DNA from: an uncultured Alphaproteobacteria bacterium
Lineage (GTDB): Bacteria; Pseudomonadota; Alphaproteobacteria; HIMB59; GCA-002718135
Length of the DNA stretch: 64,000 nt
Assembly (NCBI GenBank): GCA_902595805.1
Contig: CACJRM010000002.1
Location: 72,759 to 136,758 of the forward strand
Direction of reading: 5' to 3'
In this document: in pieces, positions 52,524 to 61,624 of the stretch
How positions within the stretch are numbered: the stretch's first letter is position 1
Layout: each line of letters starts with the position of its first letter
Notes under the pieces: model-generated
What the model saw: the letters and a program-made list of their open reading frames with translations, nothing else
What the model was told of the DNA's origin: nothing
Database searches by the model: none
Made by a program: the position numbers and the translations under genes

Positions 52524-53807
52524 CTAATTATAGCTAGGAAGATACTCCTCAAATAATTTAATCAGTGAACCATCTAAAGCTAGTAAATTAAAGTAATTAA
52601 TAAGATAGTTTTTATTTGCATTAAAATATTCAACATTTACGTTTAAAAGATTAGTTTCTGCTTCAATTAGATCAGTGATAGATTTTGTCCCAAGATTGTA
52701 TTCCTCCTGAGTACTTTCTAGTAGAGTATTTGCATATTCTATCGTTAATAAAGATGTATTTAAATTTGATTTACTAACTAAATAGTTCTTATAATAGTTT
52801 GATACCTCAATATTTAAACTTTCTTTAAGATCTTCTAACTCAATTTCAGTTTGTAGAATTTGAGAATTTATTTTCCTAATATCTGATTTGTCAATGTTTT
52901 GCTGAAATATAGGAATTGTTAAAGTTAGGCCTATTGATGCATTGGTATTTTCACTTCCAGCATCTATTCTTGAACCATCCGAATACTCTGTTGAAGCTGT
53001 TATATCTAAGGTAGGTCTATTAGAACTTTTTTCTTTTGAGAGATCAAATTCTTTAATTTTAATATTATTTTGAGCAATTAAAATATTAAAATTATTCTTA
53101 TAAACTTCAGAAAGTATGTTATCAAAATTCAAATCATCTTGTATATTTACATAATCTTCTAAATTAATAGCTTCCTTACCAACAATTGATTTGAATGTTT
53201 TTAAACTGACATTATAGTTTTGTTCAGCTGAAAAAAGATTTGTTTCAGCTATTGAAAAAGCACTTTCAGCATTTTTCAATTCAGTTATGGTTGCTGATCC
53301 CAATTCATATTTTAATTTTACTTCTTCTAAAAATCTTAAAACAGAATCAAAATTCTTTTCTGAAGCCTCTAATGATTTTTCATAATTTATTACGGTTAAA
53401 TAACCTTCTACAGCTGTTAAGGATAGATCTTGAACTGTTTTATAAAAATTTATTACTGCATTTTCGTAAATAATTTTTGATCTTTCAATTTCTAAATTTT
53501 TTTCACCGCCATCATACAAATTTTGAGTTATACTAATTTTATATTTATCTGTAAAAGTCTCGGGTGTTGTTGATACACCAGTTGCTGATGTTGTATCACT
53601 ATTACTATACGTGCCAGAAATTGTACCAGTAACTGTTGGAAGTTTTTTGCCTATAGCTACCTCAATAGTTTCTTTGCTTTCATTCAGTTTCTCAAAAGCA
53701 ATTTTTACTTTCAAATTATTCGCAATCGTACTTTTTACAGAATCATCAATCGATAGAGCAAATATAGATTTAGAATAAATAACTAATAGTAATAAAAATA
53801 ATCTCAT
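52524..53807 (-). CDS. tolC: TolC family outer-membrane efflux channel
   Basis: The 427-residue protein has a signal peptide (cleavage near 'SIFALS', residue 18). Two TolC/OEP repeats follow: long coiled helices with 'ELKNAESAFSIAETNLFSAEQNYNVS' and 'DLIEAETNLLNVNVEYFNANKNYLINYFNLLALDG' (positions about 52560-52700). The characteristic 'ITQNLYDGGEKNLEIERSK' is near residue 90. It forms the outer-membrane tunnel for export systems. Length is near the family average. It abuts the pcm-like gene upstream, as usual in alphaproteobacteria. Confidence 0.92.
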   Translation of the reverse strand: MRLFLLLLVIYSKSIFALSIDDSVKSTIANNLKVKIAFEKLNESKETIEVAIGKKLPTVTGTISGTYSNSDTTSATGVSTTPETFTDKYKISITQNLYDGGEKNLEIERSKIIYENAVINFYKTVQDLSLTAVEGYLTVINYEKSLEASEKNFDSVLRFLEEVKLKYELGSATITELKNAESAFSIAETNLFSAEQNYNVSLKTFKSIVGKEAINLEDYVNIQDDLNFDNILSEVYKNNFNILIAQNNIKIKEFDLSKEKSSNRPTLDITASTEYSDGSRIDAGSENTNASIGLTLTIPIFQQNIDKSDIRKINSQILQTEIELEDLKESLNIEVSNYYKNYLVSKSNLNTSLLTIEYANTLLESTQEEYNLGTKSITDLIEAETNLLNVNVEYFNANKNYLINYFNLLALDGSLIKLFEEYLPSYN

Positions 53808-54467
53808 TTAAAATTTAAAACCCTCTTGTTGTTCTTGAATTTGATAACTACTCATTACATCAAATAAATACTCAGATGAATACAAATCTTCATTTCTTAT
53901 AATTTTATAAGCTTTCCCCAAATTATCATATATTTTTTTAATATATATTAACCTTCCTCCATTCATTGCTAGTTGCTTCTTTAACTTATCAGTTATTTTA
54001 AATATAGGCCCATCAATAATAATTAAGTTAAATGGAGCTTTATCAGATAATCCATCTAATAAATTATGATTAAATAAACTAATATTAGTATTATCCGTAT
54101 TTTTAATATTATTTTCTAATAATTTAAATAGTTCTGTATTTTCTTCTACAACATGAAGTTCTTTACATAATGAGCTAATTAGAGCAGAAAAGTAGCCCGT
54201 TAAGCCGCCTATATGCAATACTTTATCATTAGATAAAATTTTCGAATATTTTATAATTTGAGCTAGGTGTAAATTTTTAAGATATCCTCTTTTGTCAGTT
54301 ATATCTAAATTATTATCAAGGTAACAATTCTTACCTAAGCTTACATCCAAATAATTTTCTTTAGGAGTATTTTCAAATATTTGTAAGATATTTTCTTCAT
54401 TAATTTTATTTGGTCTTAACTGATTAACAACCATATTTTTTCTTGCAATTTCAAATGTTTCACTCAT
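53808..54467 (-). CDS. Protein-L-isoaspartate O-methyltransferase-like paralogue
   Basis: The 219-residue protein is a divergent PCMT family member. 'ARKNMVVNQLRPNKINEENIL' is the alphaproteobacterial N-terminus, and a degenerate SAM motif 'VLHIGGLTGYFSALIS' stands where true Pcm has E-x-G-x-G-x-G. The loss of the acidic residue and of the last glycines makes methyltransferase activity doubtful. It is linked to tolC in many alphaproteobacteria. Its stop is one base from the tolC start. Confidence 0.8.
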   Translation of the reverse strand: MSETFEIARKNMVVNQLRPNKINEENILQIFENTPKENYLDVSLGKNCYLDNNLDITDKRGYLKNLHLAQIIKYSKILSNDKVLHIGGLTGYFSALISSLCKELHVVEENTELFKLLENNIKNTDNTNISLFNHNLLDGLSDKAPFNLIIIDGPIFKITDKLKKQLAMNGGRLIYIKKIYDNLGKAYKIIRNEDLYSSEYLFDVMSSYQIQEQQEGFKF

Positions 54468-54591
54468 TTCTTAAAGGATGCTTTATATAAACCTACTATA
54501 TAATCAATTATTTAAATTATATTATTAATCTTTAGAATTTTTTTTCATTAATTGACTAGAAATAATATAGTGATAATTGTCATTTTTTTTA

Positions 54592-54665
54592 GGCTCGGTG
54601 GCAGAGTGGTGATGTAGGGGCCTGCAAAGCCTTGCACAGCGGTTCGATTCCGCTCCGAGCCTCCA
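54592..54665 (+). tRNA. tRNA-Cys (GCA)
   Basis: A 74-base cloverleaf: the acceptor stem GGCTCGG pairs with CCGAGCC, the anticodon is GCA in CCTGCAAAG, the T-loop is GTTCGATTC, the discriminator is T and the CCA end is encoded. It lies on the plus strand, divergent from the pcm-like gene. Confidence 0.97.
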
Positions 54666-54712
54666 AATTTTTCTTGTTTTTTAATTTTTTTTTATTATCA
54701 ACAAAATTGTGT

Positions 54713-54787
54713 TCCTCGGTAGCTCAGTGGTAGAGCAATCGGCTGTTAACCGATCGGTCGCTGGTTCGAGCCCGGCCCGGGGAGCCA
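54713..54787 (+). tRNA. tRNA-Asn (GTT)
   Basis: A 75-base cloverleaf: the acceptor stem TCCTCGG pairs with CCGGGGA with T-G and other allowed pairs, the anticodon is GTT in CTGTTAAC, the T-loop is GTTCGAGCC and the CCA end is encoded. It is 47 bases after tRNA-Cys, and its 3' end is six bases from the convergent umuC stop. Confidence 0.97.
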
Positions 54788-54793
54788 TTATAT

Positions 54794-56098
54794 CTAAGCC
54801 TTAACTTCCACCAATTCTTCAAAACGTGTTGTGTAACATGGAGATACGTTTTCTCTTTTCATATTCCATATTTTTTCTATACCTTCAGAAGCTATCTTTA
54901 AGGTTGAACTTCCATATCTAGAATTAATATTATCAATAGTGTTCATTATTCTATCCGATGTATCACGGTCATAATCAAGCAATCCTCTAGTTACATTGTG
55001 CTTACTAAGACCATATAATATGATTCCAGCTTTTTTATAACGAAATCCTGGTCGGTATATTTTTCTAATTCCTTCAAGAGCTCTTTTAACAATTTTTATG
55101 CTATTATTTGTTGGAAAAGGTAAGTGTAACTTTATTGAATTTGAATATTGCTTCTCTCTTCTATTAAAATGATTTGTCAAAATAAAAACACTCATCGACT
55201 CAGCAACTAACCCCTCTTCCCTTATCTTCTCTGATACTCTTGATCCATAAGTTGATATTGATTCCTCCAAATCAAATAACTTTTCTATTGGCTGACTAAA
55301 TGATCTTGAGACACAACAACTTTGTTTATCACTTGGAACCAAATCAAGTTCTAAACACGATACACTATTTAATTCTAGGTATGTCTTCTCTCCCACCACA
55401 CCCATATTTTTTCTTATCCATGCTCTGTCCATTTGTGAAAATTGATAAGCATTATGAATATTATATTTTTTCAGGAAAAGAGATAATCTTTTTCCAATAC
55501 CCCATACTTCTTCAATAGCTGTTAATTCTAATGCTTTCTTTATTTCTATTTTATTTTTTAGTATGCACACACCTTTATAATCTGATTGTTTTTTTGCTAG
55601 ATGATTAGCTATTTTGGACAGTGTTTTTGTTGGTCCTACTCCAATACTAACTGGAATGCCAACCCACTTCTTAATTGTTTGCCTAATGTATCTGCAATAA
55701 GTGTTTAACTCATAGTTCTCAAAACCATTTAAACCAAGAAATGCTTCATCTATGGAGTAAATTTCTACCTCTGAGGAGAAACTTGATAAAGTTTCCATCA
55801 CTCTTTGAGAAATATCACCATATAAAGAATAATTAGATGAAAAAACTTTAACATCATTTTTTTCAATAATATTTTTTGCTTTAAAATAAGGTTCACCCAT
55901 TTTTATCCCTAATTTTTTTGCTTCTTTTGATCGCGCAATGATACAACCATCATTATTGGAAAGTACAACAATTGGTTTTCCTATAAGTTTTGGATTAAAT
56001 ATTCTTTCACATGACGCATAAAAATTGTTGCAATCTATCAATGCTATAGATTGATTTACTGAGCTATGATTTCTATTAAGTAGTTTTGTGTATGACAT
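54794..56098 (-). CDS. umuC: DNA polymerase V catalytic subunit (Y-family)
   Basis: The 434-residue protein has Y-family polymerase motifs: 'ALIDCNNFYASCERIFNP' (metal-binding Asp), 'VVLSNNDGCIIARS' and 'YSIDEAFLGLNG' with the catalytic Asp-Glu. Helix-hairpin-helix elements around 'EVWGIGKRLSLFLKKYNI' and the C-terminal little finger follow. It copies past DNA lesions together with processed UmuD. The N-terminus is about 18 residues longer than usual and overlaps umuD by 23 bases. The gene ends six bases from tRNA-Asn. Confidence 0.94.
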   Translation of the reverse strand: MSYTKLLNRNHSSVNQSIALIDCNNFYASCERIFNPKLIGKPIVVLSNNDGCIIARSKEAKKLGIKMGEPYFKAKNIIEKNDVKVFSSNYSLYGDISQRVMETLSSFSSEVEIYSIDEAFLGLNGFENYELNTYCRYIRQTIKKWVGIPVSIGVGPTKTLSKIANHLAKKQSDYKGVCILKNKIEIKKALELTAIEEVWGIGKRLSLFLKKYNIHNAYQFSQMDRAWIRKNMGVVGEKTYLELNSVSCLELDLVPSDKQSCCVSRSFSQPIEKLFDLEESISTYGSRVSEKIREEGLVAESMSVFILTNHFNRREKQYSNSIKLHLPFPTNNSIKIVKRALEGIRKIYRPGFRYKKAGIILYGLSKHNVTRGLLDYDRDTSDRIMNTIDNINSRYGSSTLKIASEGIEKIWNMKRENVSPCYTTRFEELVEVKA

Positions 56099-56513
56099 AT
56101 GTCACTACCCCCCATATAAAACACTCCATTTCTTCTTTAACTTGAATACTAGGATACTCACTATTGGCAGAAATTAAGAATAATGACTGATCTTTCTTTT
56201 TCAGTTTTTTGACTGTTAGGTCACCAAAGATGGAAGCTATAACAATATTGTCGTTGCGAGGTGCAATACTTCTATCAACAATAAGTAGATCACCTGATAA
56301 TATGCCTGCATTGGTCATAGAAGGGCCATTAGCTTTAACGATATAGGTTGCTGTTGGACGTTGAACCAAATATTCATTAAGATCAAGTTTGTTTTCCATA
56401 TAATCAGTGGCTGGAGATGGAAAACCTGCAGATACTGTATCAAGAAAATAAGGTGTTATTTGATCTCCTTTGGATTCAGCTTTAAATATTAAGTTTTCTA
56501 TTTTTTTAGACAT
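56076..56513 (-). CDS. umuD: UmuD-type self-cleaving protein (S24 family)
   Basis: The 145-residue protein matches UmuD. The self-cleavage site is A29-G30 in 'TVSAGFPSP', the catalytic serine is S65 in 'ANGPSM', and the lysine is K102 in 'LTVKKL'. All are offset by five from the E. coli positions. 'SGDLLIVDRSIAPRNDNIVIA' is also conserved. After RecA-stimulated cleavage it would form the active polymerase with UmuC. A GTTC-N7-GTTC SOS box lies 63 bases upstream, overlapping the promoter. Confidence 0.94.
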   Translation of the reverse strand: MSKKIENLIFKAESKGDQITPYFLDTVSAGFPSPATDYMENKLDLNEYLVQRPTATYIVKANGPSMTNAGILSGDLLIVDRSIAPRNDNIVIASIFGDLTVKKLKKKDQSLFLISANSEYPSIQVKEEMECFIWGVVTYVIHKTT

Positions 56514-56551
56514 AATATTAGAAAAAATATTTAAATAATTGATAAATAATA

Positions 56552-56590
56552 ATTATATTATTTATGAAACTATTTGTTCTACTTTTGTTC
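56552..56590 (-). promoter_or_regulatory. umuDC promoter with LexA-type SOS box (GTTC-N7-GTTC)
   Basis: GTTC at 56576-56579 and GTTC at 56587-56590 are separated by exactly seven bases, the direct-repeat box known for alphaproteobacterial LexA. A TATAAT on the minus strand (56552-56557) lies 17 bases from the position of a -35 hexamer (56575-56580) that overlaps the first half-site. LexA bound here would block the umuD promoter. The divergent alaX-type gene starts at 56653. Confidence 0.8.
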
Positions 56591-56652
56591 TAATTTATTC
56601 AGAATGAGAAAAAAGTCAATATAATATTTTTAAAATACTGTTAAAAAACGCT

Positions 56653-57354
56653 ATGACAAAATTATTCGAAGATGATGCATACCTTAGAGAATTTAAAGCA
56701 AAAATTATAGGTATTGTGAAAGAAGAAAATCGTATTGAGTTAGATAAGACAGCATTTTATGCAAAAAGTGGTGGTCAACCTGGGGACACAGGTGCAATAG
56801 AAGCTGAAAGTACAAAAATAGAAGTTTTAGATACTATTAAAGAAAATAATAAAATAATAAATATTGTAGATGATCTCAAAGATCTTGAAGAGAATGCTGA
56901 CATAATTGGAAAAATAAATTGGGATTTACGATACAAGCATATGAGAATGCATACTGCACTGCACTTGTTGTGTTCTATAGTCCCTTTAGGAGTAACTGGC
57001 GGTCAAATTGGTTATGAAAAAAGTCGATTAGATTTTAATGATCCAGATAAACAAATAAATAAAGAAGAATTAGAAGAAAAAATAAATTTGTTGGTTGAAG
57101 ATAATCATACCGTTACTAGTGAAGTAATTGAAAGTAGTATATTGGAAGAAAAACCTGAACTAGTCAGAACTATGTCAGTAAAACCTCCGCAAATAGATGG
57201 TAAAATAAGATTAATTAGAATTGGTGATATTGATTTACAACCTTGTGGTGGTACACATGTGAAATCAACTAATGAGATAGGTAAAATTCAAATCGGCAAA
57301 ATAGAAAACAAAGGTAAAATGAATAGAAGAGTTAATTTATTGTTATCTTCTTAA
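56653..57354 (+). CDS. Alanyl-tRNA editing protein (AlaX family)
   Basis: The 233-residue protein corresponds to the free-standing editing domain of alanyl-tRNA synthetase. It has the N-terminal barrel 'KTAFYAKSGGQPGDTG' and the zinc ligands H100 and H104 in 'RMHTALHLL' and C198 and H202 in 'LQPCGGTHV'. It removes serine or glycine wrongly attached to tRNA-Ala. It is divergent from umuD across the SOS box, so DNA-damage control is possible but not shown. It ends one base from the convergent Aap ATPase gene. Confidence 0.93.
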   Translation: MTKLFEDDAYLREFKAKIIGIVKEENRIELDKTAFYAKSGGQPGDTGAIEAESTKIEVLDTIKENNKIINIVDDLKDLEENADIIGKINWDLRYKHMRMHTALHLLCSIVPLGVTGGQIGYEKSRLDFNDPDKQINKEELEEKINLLVEDNHTVTSEVIESSILEEKPELVRTMSVKPPQIDGKIRLIRIGDIDLQPCGGTHVKSTNEIGKIQIGKIENKGKMNRRVNLLLSS

Positions 57355-57355
57355 A

Positions 57356-58099
57356 TTACTGATGAAGAATTTGACTTAAGAATAACTTTGTACGATCACT
57401 CTCTGGATTATTGAAAAACTTATCTGGGCTAGCTTCCTCAACAATTTTACCTTCATCCATAAACACCATTCTATCAGCAACTGTTTTAGCAAAACCCATT
57501 TCGTGAGTAACAACAATCATAGTCATTCCACCGTTTGCCAAATCAACCATAACATCTAAAACTTCTTTTATCATTTCAGGATCTAGAGCTGAAGTTGGTT
57601 CATCAAAAAGCATGATGTTAGGATTCATTGCAAGAGATCTAGCAATTGCTACTCTTTGTTGTTGACCACCAGATAATTGACCAGGATACTTGTTGGCTTG
57701 TTCAGGAATTTTTACTATTTCTAACTGCCTCATAGCCAGTTCCTCTGCTTCCGCCTTTGGCATTTTTTTAACCCAAATTGGAGCTAACGTTATATTTTCT
57801 TTTACAGATAAATGAGGGAACAAATTAAATTGCTGGAATACCATTCCAACTTCTTTTCTAACATTATCAATATTTTTTAAATTTCCTGTTAACTCAATTC
57901 CATCAACAACAATTGAACCTTCTTGGTGCTCTTCCAATCTATTAATACATCTGATCATTGTGGATTTACCAGAACCAGAAGGACCACAAACTACAATTCT
58001 TTCTTTCTTCTTCACTTCAAGATTTACATCTTGTAATACATGAAAATCCCCAAACCACTTATTAACATTTTTTAATGAAATTATTGATTCTTCACTCAT
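57356..58099 (-). CDS. aapP: General L-amino acid ABC importer, ATP-binding protein
   Basis: This is a 247-residue polar amino acid importer ATPase. Walker A is '[10 protein letters not shown]', the signature is '[15 protein letters not shown]', Walker B is '[14 protein letters not shown]', and the H-loop is in '[17 protein letters not shown]'. It is the last gene of the aapJQMP operon and would energise uptake of glutamate, aspartate and other amino acids. It begins one base after the aapM stop. Confidence 0.94.
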   Translation of the reverse strand: MSEESIISLKNVNKWFGDFHVLQDVNLEVKKKERIVVCGPSGSGKSTMIRCINRLEEHQEGSIVVDGIELTGNLKNIDNVRKEVGMVFQQFNLFPHLSVKENITLAPIWVKKMPKAEAEELAMRQLEIVKIPEQANKYPGQLSGGQQQRVAIARSLAMNPNIMLFDEPTSALDPEMIKEVLDVMVDLANGGMTMIVVTHEMGFAKTVADRMVFMDEGKIVEEASPDKFFNNPESDRTKLFLSQILHQ

Positions 58100-58100
58100 T

Positions 58101-59234
58101 TTAATCAGCCCCCATATTAATACCTGTTTTTAATTTCTTTTCCAAATACAAACTGTATCTAGACATTCCAAATGTGAATATAAAAAATACCAAACTTACA
58201 AAAAAGTAAATCTCATAAGATAAACCTAACCAATTGGTATCCGCTAAAGTACCTCTTCCAATTCCTAATAAATCCAATATTCCTACAATAATTACTAAAG
58301 TTGTGTCCTTAAATAAACCTATAGATGTGTTGACAATTGGTGGTATAGAAATTCTAATAGCTTGAGGAAGAATTATTAATAAATTCATTCTCCAATAAGA
58401 CATCCCAAGTGATTTAGCAGCTTCATATTGGCCAGGAGGTATTGCCTGTAGTCCTCCTCTTATAACCTCTGCCATATAAGCGGATTGAAATAAAGTAACG
58501 GCAACAAGAACTCTTACCAAACCATCCATGTCTATTCCTTCTGGTAAAAAAAGAGGAAGCATTACCATTCCAAAGAATAATAAAGTTATAAGAGGAACAC
58601 CTCTAATAAACTCAATAAACAATGTACACATCATACTTATAACTGGTAACTTAGATCTTCTTCCTAAAGCCAACATAATTCCAATAGGAAAAGCTAATGC
58701 AATTCCAGTACAGCCTAGGACAAGTGTTACTAGAAGACCGCCCCATTTGTTAGTAGAGACTTCAGTAAATCCCAAGCCACCATTAAGTAAAAAATAAGCA
58801 ATAACAGGAAAAATGTATGTAAAATATAAGAAGTACTTTCTATACGGAAGTTTTGTATACAAAAGAGGTAGCAGCGCAAAAGCTAACATCACATACGCTA
58901 AATTAACTCTCCAAACTTCAACCCTTGGATAAAATCCATAAATAAATTGATAAAACCTTACATATATAACTGCCCAACAAGCTCCACCATTTTCAGGATC
59001 TAAATTTCGTGAACACATTTCTTGGTTAGTAATTTGTTCACCAAGATAATTATATTTGAAGTCAGCTGAGAATATTGTCCAATCTAAAATCCAAGGGATA
59101 AACTGATACAAACAATAAATAACAAATAAAGTTATTAATGAGTTTGTCCAATTGAAGAATAAATTTATTCGTAACCAACCAATAATACCTGTTGTTGCTA
59201 CTGGTGGTTTTCTAACTTCATTCATTTCGTTCAT
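58101..59234 (-). CDS. aapM: General L-amino acid ABC importer permease AapM/BztC
   Basis: The 377-residue permease has the large N-terminal extension typical of AapM, including a periplasmic loop with '[21 protein letters not shown]'. The C-terminal transport domain has '[26 protein letters not shown]' (positions about 58340-58420), the EAA loop. It forms the channel with AapQ. Its first codon overlaps the aapQ stop by one base. A second ATG nine bases downstream is possible. Confidence 0.94.
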   Translation of the reverse strand: MNEMNEVRKPPVATTGIIGWLRINLFFNWTNSLITLFVIYCLYQFIPWILDWTIFSADFKYNYLGEQITNQEMCSRNLDPENGGACWAVIYVRFYQFIYGFYPRVEVWRVNLAYVMLAFALLPLLYTKLPYRKYFLYFTYIFPVIAYFLLNGGLGFTEVSTNKWGGLLVTLVLGCTGIALAFPIGIMLALGRRSKLPVISMMCTLFIEFIRGVPLITLLFFGMVMLPLFLPEGIDMDGLVRVLVAVTLFQSAYMAEVIRGGLQAIPPGQYEAAKSLGMSYWRMNLLIILPQAIRISIPPIVNTSIGLFKDTTLVIIVGILDLLGIGRGTLADTNWLGLSYEIYFFVSLVFFIFTFGMSRYSLYLEKKLKTGINMGAD

Positions 59235-60397
59235 TACTTTTCCTTAAATTGTATACTTCTATTATAAATGTTCATAAAGAAAGATATTGTCAGACTAATT
59301 GACAAATAAGTTGCCATAACAATTGCCATACATTCAATAGCTTGACCAGTTTGATTTAAACTTATTCCTCCAAAACCGTGAACAAGGTCAGCATATCCGA
59401 CAGCAATTCCTAAAGAAGAATTTTTAGTTAAGTTTAGATACTGACTTGTTAGTGGAGGGACAATCACTCTAAGAGCTTGGGGAATAATGATAAGTCTCAT
59501 TATCCATGTTTGTTTTAAGCCTATGGCAGCAGATGCCTCTCTTTGTCCTTTTGAGACAGACATTATACCTGCTCTAACAATTTCAGAAATGAAGGCTGCT
59601 GTGTAAATTGATAATGCTAAAAACATTGCTATAAATTCAGGTCTAATAACTAGACCGCCTTTAAAGTTAAAACCTTTTAATTCTGGATGCTCAAAAGACA
59701 AAGGTGAACCAAGAATAAAAAATAAAATTAATGGAACAATAAATATTAATCCGATTGAACTTGAAAATACTGGGAATTGTTGGCCTGTCTTATCTTGTCT
59801 TTTTTTTGCCCATCTATTAATCAAGAAACTTGAAATTAAAGCCAATACAATTGCAATTAATACATATGAAAATCCACTTTCAAATATTGGTCTTGGAGAA
59901 TACAATCCTCTGTTTGATATATAAAATACATCAAGAACTTGTAATGATTGCTTAACACGAGGAAGTTGAATTAAAATACTATACCATAAAATTATTTGAA
60001 GAAGTAAGGGTACATTTCTTGAAAATTCAACGTAAATATAAACTAGTCGACTTAATAACCAATTTGAAGATAGTCTTACTATGCCCAATATAAAGCCTAA
60101 AATTGTTGCAGCTATACAACCTGTAATTGATACCAAAAGAGTATTTAAGACTCCAACAAAATAAACTTTTAAGTGTGTATCTGTTGATTTAAATTCTAAG
60201 AAGGGTGAAAAACTTATATCAAAGCCAGCTGGATTTTGAAGAAAACTCCAACCAGTTGCGATATTTCTTTTTTCTAAGTTGTAAGAAGTTGTACTTATTA
60301 CAAAAAATAAACCTAGGGCAAATAAACCTACAACTAAAGTTTGAAAAAAAATGGATCTAAATTTTTCATCAGAAAAGAAACCTAAGTTAGATCGCAT
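59234..60397 (-). CDS. aapQ: General L-amino acid ABC importer permease AapQ/BztB
   Basis: With the ATG at 60397 the permease has 387 residues; a TTG at 60412 is the alternative. Typical AapQ features are 'FDISFSPFLEFKSTDTHLKVYFVG' after the first membrane segment, 'EFSRNVPLLLQIILWYSIL', and the EAA-loop 'QREASAAIGLKQTWIMRLIIIPQALR' (about positions 59470-59550). Between it and aapJ lies a strong terminator-like hairpin, so it is probably expressed at a lower level than the binding protein. Confidence 0.94.
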   Translation of the reverse strand: MRSNLGFFSDEKFRSIFFQTLVVGLFALGLFFVISTTSYNLEKRNIATGWSFLQNPAGFDISFSPFLEFKSTDTHLKVYFVGVLNTLLVSITGCIAATILGFILGIVRLSSNWLLSRLVYIYVEFSRNVPLLLQIILWYSILIQLPRVKQSLQVLDVFYISNRGLYSPRPIFESGFSYVLIAIVLALISSFLINRWAKKRQDKTGQQFPVFSSSIGLIFIVPLILFFILGSPLSFEHPELKGFNFKGGLVIRPEFIAMFLALSIYTAAFISEIVRAGIMSVSKGQREASAAIGLKQTWIMRLIIIPQALRVIVPPLTSQYLNLTKNSSLGIAVGYADLVHGFGGISLNQTGQAIECMAIVMATYLSISLTISFFMNIYNRSIQFKEK

Positions 60398-60411
60398 CAC
60401 TAGTATATACA

Positions 60412-60440
60412 AAAAAAATGGGGGGTTTAAAACCCCCCGT
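60412..60440 (-). terminator. Intercistronic terminator/attenuator between aapJ and aapQ
   Basis: GGGGGG (60420-60425) and CCCCCC (60433-60438) form a six-pair GC stem, striking in this AT-rich genome, with a seven-base loop. On the minus strand it is followed by A and eight T (60412-60419). It would end most transcripts after aapJ and let a fraction continue into aapQMP, a known arrangement for binding-protein operons. Confidence 0.85.
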
Positions 60441-60458
60441 TTTAAATTTAATTAAGAT

Positions 60459-61463
60459 TTATCTGAATGGAGGTGCGTATAAAATACCACCTTGAGTCCA
60501 TAGAGCATTTAAACCTCTTGCAATTTCTAGAGGTGTGTCTGGACCTACGTTTGCTTCGTAAGATTCAGAGTAGTTACCAATTTGTTTAATAATTTGGTAA
60601 GCCCAATCATTACTTAGCTCAAGCATTTCTCCGTAGTTACCTTCAACACCAAGAAGTCTTAGTACTTCAGGAACATTAGAGCTCATTTGTGCATCAACGT
60701 TTTCAGATGTAATACCTAGTTCTTCAGCAATAATCATTGCATTTAAAGACCAACGAACAACGTCACCCCACTGGTGATCACCATGTCTTACAAGTGGACC
60801 AAGTGGTTCTTTTGAAATAATTTCTGGTAATACAACCCATTTATCTGGATTAGAAGCAGCAGCTCTTGTTGAAGAAAGACCTGAAGCATCAGTAGTGTAT
60901 ACATCACATCTTCCAGCAAATAAGTTTTCTTTACCTTCATCATTAGTTTCAATTGGAAGTGCCTCGTAGCTAATTCCATTTAATCTAAAGAAGTCAGCAA
61001 GGTTCAATTCTGTAGTAGTACCAGTTTGGATACATACAGTAGCACCATCAAGCTCAGTTGCACTTGATACACCAAGAGCAGATGGAACCATGAAACCTTG
61101 TCCATCGTAGAAGTTTACACCTACGAACTCGAAACCAAGATTAACATCACGGCTAATTGTCCAAGTTGTATTTCTCGCTAACATATCAACTTCACCAGAA
61201 GCTAATGTTGGAAAACGAGATTTACCAGTAGTAGTAATAAATTCTACTTTTGAACGGTCTCCAAAAACAGCTACAGCAACTGCACGACACATATCTGCAT
61301 CTAGACCAGCCCATTCACCGCTATCATCTGGAGCAGCAAAACCAGCAAGACCTGTTGTTACTCCACATTTTAGAAAACCTCTATTTTTAACATCATCAAG
61401 AGTTCCAGCATGTGCTGAAAAAGCAAAAGCTAAAACTGCAAAGATAGATAATAGTTTTTTCAT
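60459..61463 (-). CDS. aapJ: General L-amino acid ABC importer, periplasmic binding protein
   Basis: The ATG at 61463, behind GGAG, gives 334 residues with a clean signal peptide (MKKLLSIFAVLAFAFSAHA). The mature protein starts 'GTLDDVKNRGFLKCGV' and contains 'DADMCRAVAVAVFGD' and 'VEFITTTGKSRFPTLASGEVDM' as in AapJ/BztA. It binds L-amino acids in the periplasm. Codon usage is richer in G and C, as for a highly expressed gene. The frame is open further upstream to 61580 but that part has no family resemblance. Confidence 0.95.
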   Translation of the reverse strand: MKKLLSIFAVLAFAFSAHAGTLDDVKNRGFLKCGVTTGLAGFAAPDDSGEWAGLDADMCRAVAVAVFGDRSKVEFITTTGKSRFPTLASGEVDMLARNTTWTISRDVNLGFEFVGVNFYDGQGFMVPSALGVSSATELDGATVCIQTGTTTELNLADFFRLNGISYEALPIETNDEGKENLFAGRCDVYTTDASGLSSTRAAASNPDKWVVLPEIISKEPLGPLVRHGDHQWGDVVRWSLNAMIIAEELGITSENVDAQMSSNVPEVLRLLGVEGNYGEMLELSNDWAYQIIKQIGNYSESYEANVGPDTPLEIARGLNALWTQGGILYAPPFR

Positions 61464-61476
61464 ATTATTTTCTCCG

Positions 61477-61546
61477 TTTAAATAATTATTTAAATATCTT
61501 TTTTCAAAGATTGCTTCCCTATAACAAATTAATAAGTTAATCCCAA
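61477..61546 (-). promoter_or_regulatory. Probable aapJ promoter and leader
   Basis: On the minus strand TTGGGA (61541-61546), 17 bases, TATAGG (61518-61523) gives a plausible promoter with a leader of about 50 bases. The leader includes a perfect 18-base AT palindrome, TTTAAATAATTATTTAAA (61477-61494), just before the GGAG. The palindrome could be a hairpin or operator, or chance. About 90 bases nearer metC is a TGTATAA/TTATACA inverted repeat. Confidence 0.4.
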
Positions 61547-61624
61547 TAATAGATTTGTTAAGCTTAAAATTGCCTACCACAATTTGTGTATAAAGATTTT
61601 GGCTTATACAATATTTAGTTGTTT

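Noticed and set aside
54552-54577. TTGACT and GATAAT before tRNA-Cys as its promoter
   Set aside because: The spacing is 14 bases, too short for a standard promoter, so it is not listed as a feature.
54713-56513. umuDC next to tRNA-Asn as an integrated genomic island
   Set aside because: No integrase and no second copy of the tRNA 3' end were seen near 56514-56650; adjacency alone is not enough.
61464-61580. N-terminal extension of AapJ
   Set aside because: The signal peptide and GGAG point to the ATG at 61463; the upstream part contains the promoter.
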